Assembly: GCA_039916225.1 (NCBI GenBank)
Contig: JBDSLU010000197.1
Coordinates: forward strand, 1-12,137
Length of the DNA stretch: 12,137 bases
Source: JBDSLU01 sp039916225
GTDB lineage: Bacteria > Acidobacteriota > Vicinamibacteria > Vicinamibacterales > Vicinamibacteraceae
Reading direction: 5' to 3'
Shown in pieces: positions 1-6,820 of this stretch. A program made the position numbers and the translations under genes. The notes under the pieces were generated by a model. That model was not told the DNA's origin, did not search any database, and saw nothing but the letters and a program-made list of their open reading frames with translations. Within the stretch, counting starts at the first letter, position 1. Each line of letters begins with the position of its first letter.

Positions 1-561
1 CGCCTGCTGACCGAGTGGACCGCGGGGCTCGACACCGAGATGCACCGGTTCGTGGTCTGTTCGGGCGGCGGCCCGGGCATCATGGAGGCGGCCAATCGTG
101 GCGCCCACGATGCCGGCGGCAAGAGCATCGGCCTGAACATCAAGCTGCCGTTCGAGCAGGGGCTGAACGAATACACGACCAAGGGCCTCGGCTTCCAGTT
201 CCACTACTTCTTCATGCGGAAGCTGTGGTTCGCCTATCTGGCCAAGGCGCTGGTGGTCTTCCCGGGCGGCTTCGGCACGCTCGACGAGATGTACGAAATC
301 CTCACTCTGGCCCAGACGCAGAAGCTGTCGAAGAAGCTGGCCGTCGTCCTCTACGGCCCCGACTACTGGAACGAGGTCATGAGCATCGAGCCGATGGCCA
401 AGTGGGGCATGATTTCGCCCGACGACCTCAAGACCCTCCAGCCGGCGAGCACGCCCGAGCAGGCCTTCACGATCCTCCGCGACTTCCTGATCGAGAACCA
501 CCTGGTGCCGGCGACGAAGCAGGAACAGAAGACGCCCGGGCTCGCCAAGACGCAGTCGTAG
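1..561 (+). CDS. LOG-family nucleotide 5'-monophosphate phosphoribohydrolase (5'-truncated by window edge)
   Basis: The frame is open from base 1 to a TAG at 559-561, giving 186 visible residues; the real start lies outside the window. Two family hallmarks are visible: the glycine-rich nucleotide loop SGGGPGIMEAANRGA at visible residues 21-35, and the PGGxGTxxE signature as PGGFGTLDE at residues 88-96, preceded by an aromatic HYFFMRK segment. LOG/TIGR00730 Rossmann-fold proteins hydrolyse the N-glycosidic bond of nucleoside monophosphates (cytokinin riboside phosphates or AMP/CMP-type substrates) to a free base and ribose 5-phosphate in the cytosol. The last ~20 residues are a polar tail without motifs. 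What is missing is probably the first ~50-100 residues. The family call is firm; the physiological substrate cannot be told from sequence. No gene follows for 520 bases, so it looks like the end of its transcription unit. Confidence 0.93.
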   Translation, partial: RLLTEWTAGLDTEMHRFVVCSGGGPGIMEAANRGAHDAGGKSIGLNIKLPFEQGLNEYTTKGLGFQFHYFFMRKLWFAYLAKALVVFPGGFGTLDEMYEILTLAQTQKLSKKLAVVLYGPDYWNEVMSIEPMAKWGMISPDDLKTLQPASTPEQAFTILRDFLIENHLVPATKQEQKTPGLAKTQS

Positions 562-587
562 TCCGGCGCGACGTCGAATGGGCGAGT

Positions 588-648
588 GGGCCTCCTTGGC
601 GAGACGCCATGTGGCCGGGGGCCTCGTTGGCGAGACGCCACGTGGGCG
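588..648. repeat. Tandem duplication of a ~30 bp unit
   Basis: Two adjacent units, 588-618 (31 bases) and 619-648 (30 bases), both begin GGGCCTC and contain TTGGCGAGACGCCA; they differ at a few positions. The 10-mer GCGAGACGCC occurs at 599-608 and 630-639 and again at 818-827 inside the larger repeat. The second unit overlaps the left end of interspersed repeat copy A, so the duplication probably arose at the repeat's edge. Confidence 0.75.
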
Positions 649-900
649 GGGCAGGCATTCCTTCCGCGCTCGCACGTCTGCGCGAACGCCACTGATCGTG
701 CGCGTTCGCCTGGAACGCGTTCCGCAGGCCGGCAAGCCGCGCTCCGGCCGCAGTCAGCGTCAGGGCAAGGTCGCGCAGCATCGCCCGACCTCGTGATTGA
801 CTGCCTCCGCCCGTCTTGCGAGACGCCGCTGCGCGACGCTGCGTCGGCCTGCTCCATACGAGCGCCGAACGAATGTCCGCCCTGCTGATGCCCGGGCGTC
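629..900 (+). repeat. Interspersed repeat, copy A (inverted partner at 1560-1831)
   Basis: This segment aligns along its length with the reverse complement of 1560-1831, with small gaps. Exact shared anchors fall in the same order: GCATTCCTT at 655-663 (partner 1798-1806), GGTCGCGCAGCAT at 769-781 (partner 1682-1694) and GCCTGCTCCATACG at 847-860 (partner 1606-1619). Between anchors the match is partial, by eye about 70-80%, so the copies are old. No transposase is encoded. Open frames cross both copies in both directions, and no protein family is recognisable in them. It is most simply a non-autonomous interspersed repeat. Confidence 0.8.
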
Positions 901-1083
901 CTGCGCTCGAGGTTGCCGGGAGCTACGGGAGCCAGCCAGGGGGCGTCGGCTTGGTCACTGACAGTCCGAAAGGCGGAGCAACGGTTCGCCATCGCCGTTC
1001 CGCGTGGCAGCGAACTCCCGGCAGGTCATCCACCGATGGCGTCTGTGGACCACTCCGATGGCGACCGCGCGACACAGACGGAC

Positions 1084-1485
1084 TCATCGGTGTTTTGGGG
1101 CCGGGGCACGGGACGGAGTGACGTTAGCTTGATCACTCGAACCGACACGCACGGACACCACGCGCCTGTCTTCGAACTCCAACTTGACGATCCAATCCGA
1201 AGCACCGAGCTGCGAGGGCGTAGTCAGCCACCATTCGTGGTCCTTCTTCGATCTGACACTCAATTTTTGGTAACGCCCCTCCCGCAGTACACGCTCGACG
1301 TCCGCGGCAGCTTGACCCAACTTCACACTGGCGACGAAGGCGCCTACCTCCCGCTCGGATTGATGTCTGCCGTGGAACGTCTCCGACAGCAGAGGCCACA
1401 ACATCAAGGTCACAATCGCCAGTGCGGCGAGCGCGAACAGAGCAGGCGCCGCAACGATCTTCAGGCGACTCAGCGCAGCGGACAT
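1084..1485 (-). CDS. Small membrane-anchored protein of unknown function
   Basis: The product is 133 residues from the ATG at 1485. A GTG nine bases upstream is also in frame, but it overlaps the Shine-Dalgarno sequence AGGAAGG (1494-1500), which sits 8 bases before the ATG, so the ATG is preferred. Residues ~9-33 form one hydrophobic helix followed by a polar domain. That domain contains KLGQAAADVERVLREG, then a WWL segment and a strand pair ending KLEFEDRRVVSVRV. This layout recalls the small BamE/SmpA-type fold (a 'G-x-x-x-x-DV..LL.G' helix followed by strands), but the match is by eye only, and I do not recognise the family. GC over 1141-1440 is 60% (180 of 300 counted), clearly below neighbouring genes. 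The gene is flanked by inverted repeat copies, which may point to acquisition as a unit. Confidence 0.7.
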   Translation of the reverse strand: MSAALSRLKIVAAPALFALAALAIVTLMLWPLLSETFHGRHQSEREVGAFVASVKLGQAAADVERVLREGRYQKLSVRSKKDHEWWLTTPSQLGASDWIVKLEFEDRRVVSVRVGSSDQANVTPSRAPAPKHR

Positions 1486-1493
1486 GTGTCGCA

Positions 1494-1500
1494 CCTTCCT
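1494..1500 (-). promoter_or_regulatory. Ribosome binding site deciding the start of the 1084-1485 gene
   Basis: On the minus strand AGGAAGG lies 8 bases before the ATG at 1485. The alternative upstream GTG (1492-1494) would use the last base of this site, so it is unlikely to be the start. Confidence 0.65.
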
Positions 1501-1559
1501 TGCATGTCTTCCACAAGTAGAAATGAGCCTTCAATGCCATAGATGGCGGCAGCCGTGTC

Positions 1560-1831
1560 AGCGACCCAGTCCCGGTATCCAGCGGGCTGGCGTTCTTTCG
1601 GCGCCCGTATGGAGCAGGCTGTCGAAGCGGCGTGGCCGCGGCTCGCAAGGCGCGCGCAGACGGTCATCGTCAGGTCGCGCCATGCTGCGCGACCCTGCTC
1701 TTCGCGCAGACATCGGTCTGAGCGCGCCTTGCCGGACTGCCGAACTTTGGCGGGCGAGCGCGCACGTGCGAGCGTTCGCGCCGATGCGCGAGCGCCGAAG
1801 GAATGCCCGCCCCGCCTCCTGGCGTCTACGC
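1560..1831 (-). repeat. Interspersed repeat, copy B (inverted partner of 629-900)
   Basis: The reverse complement of this segment matches copy A from its GGCG(T)AGACGCCA edge at about 1831 through the GCCTGCTCCATACG anchor at 1606-1619 to about 1567. The two copies face each other across the small gene at 1084-1485 with about 660 bases between them. Copy B lacks the 30-base tandem duplication found at the outer edge of copy A. Confidence 0.8.
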
Positions 1832-1895
1832 CCGCCGACCGGATCCGTCCTTCGGGCAAGAGTCGTGGCCCCGGCCGGTCGTCCCTGTCAGGCGT

Positions 1896-3077
1896 CTAGT
1901 AGAGCCGATACTGCTGCCGCAGCCGTTCGAACTCGGCGACCGCCGGCTTCCACGACTCCGCCATCCGCCGCGGATCGGTGCCGCGTTCGATGTCCTCGCG
2001 ATAGGCCGCGGTCCCGGCGAGGATGTCGATCGGCAGGAGCCGGTGCTCGTACTCGTACGGGGGCGGACGCCATGCGAACTGCGCCGGATCCATCTGGCGC
2101 ATCTCGTGCAATACGGCCGTCGACGCCAGCACCGACTCGAAGGTGCTCCGGTCGGTCACGTGAATCTGCACGCCGTGGCAGGGTGTCTTCGCATGCTTGT
2201 GAAACGTCGGCTCGAACGTGACGGGGCGGAACATCGCCCCCGGCAGCCGGTAAGCATTGAGCTTGCCGGCGAGGGCGTTCGCATCGAGCCATGGCGCGCC
2301 ACAGAGCTCGAAGGGGCGCGTCGTGCCGCGGGCCTCGGACAGCATGGTGCCCTCGAAGAGCACCTGGCCCGGGTAGACGATGGCGGCGTCGAGCGTCGGC
2401 ATGTTGGGCGAGGGCATCACCCACGGCACGTCGGTGTCGTCGAAGTAGGCCTGGCGCGACCAGCCGTTCATCGGCTCGACGGTCAGATCGGCGCCGAGCC
2501 CGAAGGTGTCGTTGAACAGGCGGGCCAACTCGCCGATGGTCAGGCCGTGCCGCATCGGGATCGGGTAGAGGCCGACGAACGACTCGAAGCCGCGCTCGAG
2601 CATCGGCCCTTCGACCGCGACGCCGCCGATCGGGTTCGGCCGATCGCAGACGATGACGGGAATGCCGGCCTTGGCTGCACCCGTCAGGCAATAGGCCATC
2701 GTATAGATGAAGGTGTAGATCCGTGTCCCGACGTCCTGCAGGTCGACGACGAGCACGTCGAGGCCGTCCAGCATCTCCAGCGTCGGTTCCCGCGTCTCGC
2801 TGTAGAGGGAGAAGACCTTGACGCGGTGCGCGGCGCTCTCCGCGTGCGGCGTCTCGATCATGTTCTCCTGCAGATCGGCGTTGAACCCGTGCTGCGGGCC
2901 GAAGATCGCGCCAAGGGTGACTCCGTCGGCGCGCAGCAGCCGATCGACGACATGAACGAACTGCTGATCGATCGACGCCGGGTTGGCGACGATGCCGACG
3001 CGCTTGCCGCGCAGGCGGCCAGACTCGAGCAGCCGGCTGGATCCGAGCACCGTGGTGGCGAGCGTCGTGCTGGACAT
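1896..3077 (-). CDS. namZ: Exo-beta-N-acetylmuramidase NamZ-like (DUF1343 / GH171)
   Basis: The protein has 393 residues, a normal length for DUF1343. Recognisable family blocks in order are FGPQHGF (59-65), VDLQDVGTRIYTF (111-123), CDRPNPIGG (144-152), MRHGLTIGELA (175-185), PSPNMPTLD (222-230) and a YPGQVLFEGTMLSEARGTTRPFE-type stretch (235-257). Characterised NamZ removes MurNAc from the non-reducing end of peptidoglycan fragments. Two features are odd. The family motif is usually PEHG, but here it is PQHG (Gln62), with Glu71 nearby as a possible acidic residue. There is also no signal peptide, and an in-frame TAG at 3087-3089 rules out an N-terminal extension, so it should be cytosolic. 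It follows the MFS permease by 18 bases in the same frame, so the two are likely cotranscribed: import, then hydrolysis. The family is firm; substrate identity is inferred. Confidence 0.85.
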   Translation of the reverse strand: MSSTTLATTVLGSSRLLESGRLRGKRVGIVANPASIDQQFVHVVDRLLRADGVTLGAIFGPQHGFNADLQENMIETPHAESAAHRVKVFSLYSETREPTLEMLDGLDVLVVDLQDVGTRIYTFIYTMAYCLTGAAKAGIPVIVCDRPNPIGGVAVEGPMLERGFESFVGLYPIPMRHGLTIGELARLFNDTFGLGADLTVEPMNGWSRQAYFDDTDVPWVMPSPNMPTLDAAIVYPGQVLFEGTMLSEARGTTRPFELCGAPWLDANALAGKLNAYRLPGAMFRPVTFEPTFHKHAKTPCHGVQIHVTDRSTFESVLASTAVLHEMRQMDPAQFAWRPPPYEYEHRLLPIDILAGTAAYREDIERGTDPRRMAESWKPAVAEFERLRQQYRLY

Positions 3078-3080
3078 GGC

Positions 3081-3098
3081 GTGAACCTAGTGAACCTA
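3081..3098 (-). repeat. Tandem 9-base repeat TAGGTTCAC x2 at the MFS/namZ junction
   Basis: On the minus strand TAGGTTCAC is perfectly duplicated. The first TAG (3096-3098) is the MFS stop; the second TAG (3087-3089) is a second stop in the same frame. The repeat supplies the only AGG-like sequence before the namZ ATG at 3077, so it may serve as a weak ribosome binding site. Confidence 0.8.
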
Positions 3099-4433
3099 TT
3101 CGGGAAGCGGCCGGCCCTTGGTCTCGATGACCCAGTGCAGGCCGATGAAGCCGAGGAAGCCGGCGAAGCCGACGTAGAAGAGGACGGCCATCGCCGCCTC
3201 GAGCGAGGCCGCGCCGCCGCGCCGGCCGATCTCGCCGACCAGGAACGGGCCGATGGCGGCGGCAATGCGGCCGATGTTGTAGCAGAAGCCCGAGCCGGTG
3301 CCGCGGAGCCGGGTCGGGAACAGTTCCGGCAGGTAATACGTGAAGCTGCCGAAGACGCCGAAGACGGTAAGACCGATCGGGAAGTACATGATGATCCGCG
3401 TCTCCGGCGCCAGCGGCAAGCCGAACGCCGCGATCACCGACAGCGCGCCGCCGACGAAATAGATCGCGAACATCGGCCGGCGACCCATGTACTTGGCAGC
3501 CGGCACGGTCAGCAGCGTGCCGATCAGGCCGCCGAGGTTGAACCAGTTGGTGGCGTGCGCCTTCCAGCTCTCGGCGAGCGCCAGCGTCGCCGGCCGGGCC
3601 AGGCCTCGGGCCGCGGCCTCCACGTTGGCCAGGCCGCTCGCGACGACGGGAATGAACGCGTTGCAGCTCCACCAGAGGACCAGCGCGGTCAACGCGGTGA
3701 TCAGGCCGCTGATCGTCGCCGGGCGCACCGCCGGCGTGAACAACTCGGCGACCTTGGGCGGCGTCTTATGTTGGTTGGCGACCCAGCGCTCCGGCTCCTT
3801 GACGAACGTCCGCACCAGGAGCGCGGCGGCGGCGGGGATCAGGCCGCTCAGGAACACGTAGCGCCACGACACTTCAGGATGATCCGGGAACAGCCGGCCG
3901 GCGACGACGTAGTTGACCAGGGTGGCGAGGCCCAGGCCGAACGGCGCCGACGTGTAGAGCAACGCCCCGGCCTCGATGCGGCGCTTCTCGGGTACCACTT
4001 CGGCGACCATCGAGGCCCCGGCGGCCCACTCGCCGCCGATGCCGAGGCTGGCGACGAAGCGGAACGCGGCCAGCATCCAGATGTTCGGGGCGAAGGCGCA
4101 GAGCGCGGTGCCGACCGAATAGATCAGCATCGTGAGCAGCAGCGTGCGGGTCCGCCCGAGGCGATCGGCGACCTTGCCGAAGATGGTGCCGCCGATGGCC
4201 CAGCCAATGAGGAGGAGCGACGTGAGGACACCGGTCCAGAAGAGGGTGGCGCTGCGCGCCTCGGGGGTGCCGATGGGCAGCCCGAGCAGCGTCGGCACGC
4301 AGTTGGGGGCGACGAAGTTGAACAGCAGTCCGTCGAAGACATCGAAGCCCCAGCCCAGCCACGCGGCGAACACGACCGCCCATTGGTATCCGGTCAGGTC
4401 CCAGACCCGACGGCCGCCGCCTGTTTCTGACAT
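3096..4433 (-). CDS. MFS transporter of the sialate/aromatic-acid:H+ symporter type, probable amino-sugar or acidic-sugar permease
   Basis: From the ATG at 4433 the product is 445 residues with about 12 hydrophobic helices. TM1 carries the acidic pair GFDVFDG (29-35), typical of proton-coupled SHS/AAHS permeases. The MFS loop 2-3 signature is GKVADRLGRTRTL (86-98), GIGGEWAAGASMVAE (131-145) lies in the TM4-5 region, and the second-half signature is PELFPTRLRGTG (369-380). A longer GTG-type start at 4508 is possible, but it would add a polar N-terminus lying over the signal peptide of the divergent gene, so MSETGGG is preferred. It sits 18 bases upstream of namZ and in frame with it, suggesting it brings in a MurNAc-containing or related sugar. 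The substrate is an inference from context; the transporter class is clear. Confidence 0.88.
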   Translation of the reverse strand: MSETGGGRRVWDLTGYQWAVVFAAWLGWGFDVFDGLLFNFVAPNCVPTLLGLPIGTPEARSATLFWTGVLTSLLLIGWAIGGTIFGKVADRLGRTRTLLLTMLIYSVGTALCAFAPNIWMLAAFRFVASLGIGGEWAAGASMVAEVVPEKRRIEAGALLYTSAPFGLGLATLVNYVVAGRLFPDHPEVSWRYVFLSGLIPAAAALLVRTFVKEPERWVANQHKTPPKVAELFTPAVRPATISGLITALTALVLWWSCNAFIPVVASGLANVEAAARGLARPATLALAESWKAHATNWFNLGGLIGTLLTVPAAKYMGRRPMFAIYFVGGALSVIAAFGLPLAPETRIIMYFPIGLTVFGVFGSFTYYLPELFPTRLRGTGSGFCYNIGRIAAAIGPFLVGEIGRRGGAASLEAAMAVLFYVGFAGFLGFIGLHWVIETKGRPLPE

Positions 4434-5487
4434 GGACGTGGATTCTACCTGCTGGCCGGCACGGACGGGGTGGACCGTTATCGTGCTCGCCGTGCTCTTC
4501 ACGTTCATCGGATCGAGCGCCCGCGCTCAGGAGAGCGACCTGGACGCCTTGATGGCGCGCGTCCTCGAGCGCCGCAACGAGACGTGGAAGGTGCTGCACG
4601 ACTACGTGCTCGACGAGCGCGAGCGCTTCGGCCTGGCCGGTCCGGCGGACGTCCGCCTCTTCGGATCGGACCGGCAGTACACCTGGTACGTGCGCGACGG
4701 CATCCTGGTCCGCAGTCCGGTGAAGGTCAACGGCGTCGCCGTGCCGGAGGCGGATCGGCGCGACTACGAGGCGAAGTGGCTGGCCGAGGAGCAGGGCCGG
4801 GCCGAGCGCGAGAAGAAGAAGGTCGAGGCGAAGGCCGCCGAGGCCAAGACGAAGGCCGACGGAGGTACGCCTGGCGGCGCCGCCCCGCCGCAGGCCGCGG
4901 CCAGCCCGGGCGACGCGCCCGCCGACGTCGTGGCCAAGGGTCTGGAGCCGCGCTTCGTCTCCGAGGCCAACTTCCTGCGCTTCCCGTTCGAGCCCGGCCG
5001 CTACTTCCTGGTCGGACGCGACGTCCTCGACGGCCGGCCGGTGCTGAAGATCGAGTACTACCCGAAGAAGCTGATCGTCGACTCGGACGAGCCGGGCCGC
5101 AAGCCGCCCAAGGAGAATCCGAACAAGAGCGCGGCGTCGCGCGATGCCGACAAGTTGCGCTACGAGGAGATCGGGAAGAAGTTCAACAAGGTGTCGATGG
5201 TGACCTTGTGGATCGATCCGGCCGAGTGGCAGATCGTCCGCTACGACTTCGAGAACCTCGGCCTCGACTTCTTCCCCGGCCAGTGGCTGGTGCGGGTCGG
5301 CGACACTTCGGCATCGATGACCATGGGACGCTACTTCGACGGCGTCTGGCTGCCGAAGGCGATCGTGATGACAGGGGACCTGCAGGTCGCCATCGGCTCG
5401 TTCGACATCGACTACCGCCGCGAGTTCCTCGAATATCGGAAGGCCGAGACCGCGGCGCGGATCCGCGGCTACGGTGACGTGAAGTGA
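4432..5487 (+). CDS. Secreted/periplasmic protein of unknown function, partner of the downstream Omp85-like protein
   Basis: The product is 351 residues from the ATG at 4432 (a GTG at 4438 is an alternative). Residues ~14-27 are hydrophobic and are followed by SSARA|QES, a good signal peptidase I site after Ala32. The mature protein begins with a helical segment (LDALMARVLERRNETWKVLHDYVLDE). It then has a charged Lys/Glu/Ala helix (~107-143) and a Gly/Pro/Ala linker (~144-165), followed by a beta-rich C-terminal half with repeated strand-like stretches (GRPVLKIEYYP, VTLWIDPAEWQIVRYDFENL, GVWLPKAIVMTGDLQVAIGS). This pattern of 'substrate used, coefficient, residual strand' resembles LolA/LppX-like half-barrels, but no family motif confirms it. 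Its stop overlaps the next start by 4 bases (GTGA), so the two proteins are likely made together. Confidence 0.8.
   Translation: MDVDSTCWPARTGWTVIVLAVLFTFIGSSARAQESDLDALMARVLERRNETWKVLHDYVLDERERFGLAGPADVRLFGSDRQYTWYVRDGILVRSPVKVNGVAVPEADRRDYEAKWLAEEQGRAEREKKKVEAKAAEAKTKADGGTPGGAAPPQAAASPGDAPADVVAKGLEPRFVSEANFLRFPFEPGRYFLVGRDVLDGRPVLKIEYYPKKLIVDSDEPGRKPPKENPNKSAASRDADKLRYEEIGKKFNKVSMVTLWIDPAEWQIVRYDFENLGLDFFPGQWLVRVGDTSASMTMGRYFDGVWLPKAIVMTGDLQVAIGSFDIDYRREFLEYRKAETAARIRGYGDVK
4442..4447 (-). promoter_or_regulatory. Possible -10 element for the MFS-namZ operon
   Basis: On the minus strand TAGAAT (5 of 6 to TATAAT) ends 8 bases before the MFS ATG at 4433, which would put the transcript start within a few bases of the ATG. 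I see no acceptable -35 at 16-19 bases upstream, and the element lies inside the signal-peptide codons of the opposite-strand gene. Confidence 0.25.
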
Positions 5488-6794
5488 TCGCCGACCTGCT
5501 GCTCGCGTTCGGCTGCGTCGTCGCGGCGGCGGGGCAGGCACCCGCCTCGGCGCCGACTTCCGTTCCGGTTCCCGCACCCGCGCCGGCGTCCGAGCGCCTG
5601 GCCGAAGTCGTCGTCCACGGCAACCACACCACGCCGGACGCCGACGTGATCGCGCTCGCCGGGCTCACGGTCGGAGCACCGCTGGCCGCTGATGCGATTG
5701 CGGGGGCCACGAAACGGCTCGAGAAGGCGGATCGCTTCGAGGCCGTCGACATCCGCAAGCGCTATCGCTCGATCGAGCGCGTCGACGAGGTCGTGCTCGT
5801 GATCCTCATCGACGAGCGGCCGCATCCGATGGACGTGCCGGCGCCGCCGATGCTGAAGCCGTTCCGGAAGCTGCGCGACGGCTTGATGTTCCTCCCGCTG
5901 GTCTCGTTCGCCGATGGCTACGGCTTGAGCTACGGCGCGCAGTTCGCCTTCGCCGGCGTGCTCGGCAAGCGGAGTCGCATCGGCGTGCCGCTGACGTGGG
6001 GCGCCGAGCGCCGCGCGGCGGTGGAGATCGAGCGCAAGTTCGCCCGCGGGCCGGTGTCGCGCCTCGAAGGCGGCGCCGGGATCGTGCGACGCGAGCACCC
6101 GTTCTTCGAGGTGCCGGATCGGCGCGGCGAGGTCTGGGCCCGGGCCGAGAGGGCGCTGCCCTTGGCGCTCCGCGTCGGCGGTGGCGTCCGCTGGAGCGAT
6201 ATCGCCTTCGCCGGCGCGTCCACGCCGGCCCTCGCGGTCGACGACCGGATGACGGCGTCCGGCATCGATCTGACGCTGGACACGCGCATCGATCCGACCT
6301 TCCCGCGCAACGCCGTCTACGCGCGCGCGGCCTGGGAGCACCTCGACTTCGAGGCGCAGCCGGCGCGCAACCGGACCACGCTCGAGGGGCGTGGCTATCT
6401 CGGGCTGCTCGGGTCGTCGGTACTCGCGCTGCGGGCTATGCACGGCCGCGCCGACGGCTCACTGCCGCTCTACGAGCAGTGGTTGCTGGGAGGACCGGCG
6501 TCGGTGCGGGGCTTCCGCACCGGCAGCGTCGTCGGCGATCGCATCACCTCGGCGTCGATCGAGCTGCGGATGCCGTTCTCGTCGCCGCTGCGGGTCGCCA
6601 AGACCGGGGTCGCGGTGTTCGTCGATCGCGGCGCGGTGTGGAGCCACGATCAGCGGCTGGCCGACGCCGACTGGAAGCAGGGTTACGGCGCCGGCGTCTT
6701 CGCGATCGCGACGGTCTTCCAGTTCCGGCTGGACGTGGCGCACGGCCAGGGCCGCGGCACGCGCGCGCACGTCTCAGCAGGACTGTCGTTCTGA
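5484..6794 (+). CDS. Compact Omp85/BamA-like outer-membrane protein with a single POTRA domain
   Basis: The product is 436 residues from a GTG overlapping the upstream stop. Residues 1-~22 form a signal peptide and ~23-37 an Ala/Pro linker. Residues ~38-112 read as one POTRA unit (LAEVVVHGNHTTPDADV...; VVLVILIDE as the last strand). From ~125 to the end is a beta-barrel with the strand pattern DTRIDPTFPRNAVYARAAW (266-284), the Omp85 L6 hallmark VRGF (341-344) after YEQWLLGGPAS, the barrel stretch VAVFVDRGAVW (376-386), and a terminal Phe (SAGLSF). Full BamA has five POTRAs and TamA three; this protein has one and a ~310-residue barrel, so its role is unlikely to be core BAM. Omp85 members insert or export proteins at the outer membrane. 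The substrate is unknown; the coupled upstream secreted protein is the obvious candidate partner. Confidence 0.88.
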   Translation: MIADLLLAFGCVVAAAGQAPASAPTSVPVPAPAPASERLAEVVVHGNHTTPDADVIALAGLTVGAPLAADAIAGATKRLEKADRFEAVDIRKRYRSIERVDEVVLVILIDERPHPMDVPAPPMLKPFRKLRDGLMFLPLVSFADGYGLSYGAQFAFAGVLGKRSRIGVPLTWGAERRAAVEIERKFARGPVSRLEGGAGIVRREHPFFEVPDRRGEVWARAERALPLALRVGGGVRWSDIAFAGASTPALAVDDRMTASGIDLTLDTRIDPTFPRNAVYARAAWEHLDFEAQPARNRTTLEGRGYLGLLGSSVLALRAMHGRADGSLPLYEQWLLGGPASVRGFRTGSVVGDRITSASIELRMPFSSPLRVAKTGVAVFVDRGAVWSHDQRLADADWKQGYGAGVFAIATVFQFRLDVAHGQGRGTRAHVSAGLSF

Positions 6795-6820
6795 CGCGAC
6801 GTCGGTGATCGGACGGACTT

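Larger units (their letters stand above)
562..1083. other. Gene-poor stretch with tandem and interspersed repeats
   Basis: No credible gene lies between the LOG stop and the 3' end of the minus-strand small gene at 1084. Open frames exist on both strands, but they have no family resemblance and are a by-product of high GC. Bases 588-648 are a tandem duplication and 629-900 are copy A of an interspersed repeat (listed separately). Bases 901-1083, downstream of the small minus-strand gene, show no repeat, RNA or terminator that I can support. Confidence 0.6.
1486..1895. other. Gene-poor stretch between the small gene and namZ
   Basis: No gene is supported here. The stretch holds the ribosome binding site and presumably the promoter of the 1084-1485 gene (no convincing -35/-10 pair seen), the second repeat copy at 1560-1831, and about 65 bases downstream of the namZ stop without a clear terminator hairpin plus T-run. 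Confidence 0.6.

Noticed and set aside
363..992. 209-codon minus-strand frame across the LOG 3' end and repeat copy A
   Set aside because: It overlaps a firm gene. The partial match to a frame in copy B (SFGARMEQA, AARPC) follows from shared repeat DNA, and both strands stay similarly open, so I see no evidence of coding.
562..1895. CRISPR array or integron attC site
   Set aside because: The repeats are two diverged long copies and one 30-base tandem pair; there are no regularly spaced short repeats, no cas or integrase gene, and no attC-like arms recognised.
1543..1899. Open frames across repeat copy B on both strands
   Set aside because: Similarity to copy A frames exists in opposing directions, as expected for a repeat, with no ribosome binding site or family resemblance.
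1803..4430. 875-codon open frame on the plus strand
   Set aside because: It is antisense to namZ and the MFS gene, both with clear family motifs. Its composition (Arg/Asp/Gln/His-rich) is what antisense GC-rich codons give.
3096..4508. 470-residue version of the MFS gene with start at 4508
   Set aside because: The extra 25 residues are polar and lie over the signal peptide of the divergent gene; MFS homology and TM1 begin just after the 4433 start.
3874..5577. 567-codon open frame on the minus strand
   Set aside because: It lies opposite the secreted protein gene and in a shifted frame of the MFS gene, with Arg-rich low-complexity content and no motif.
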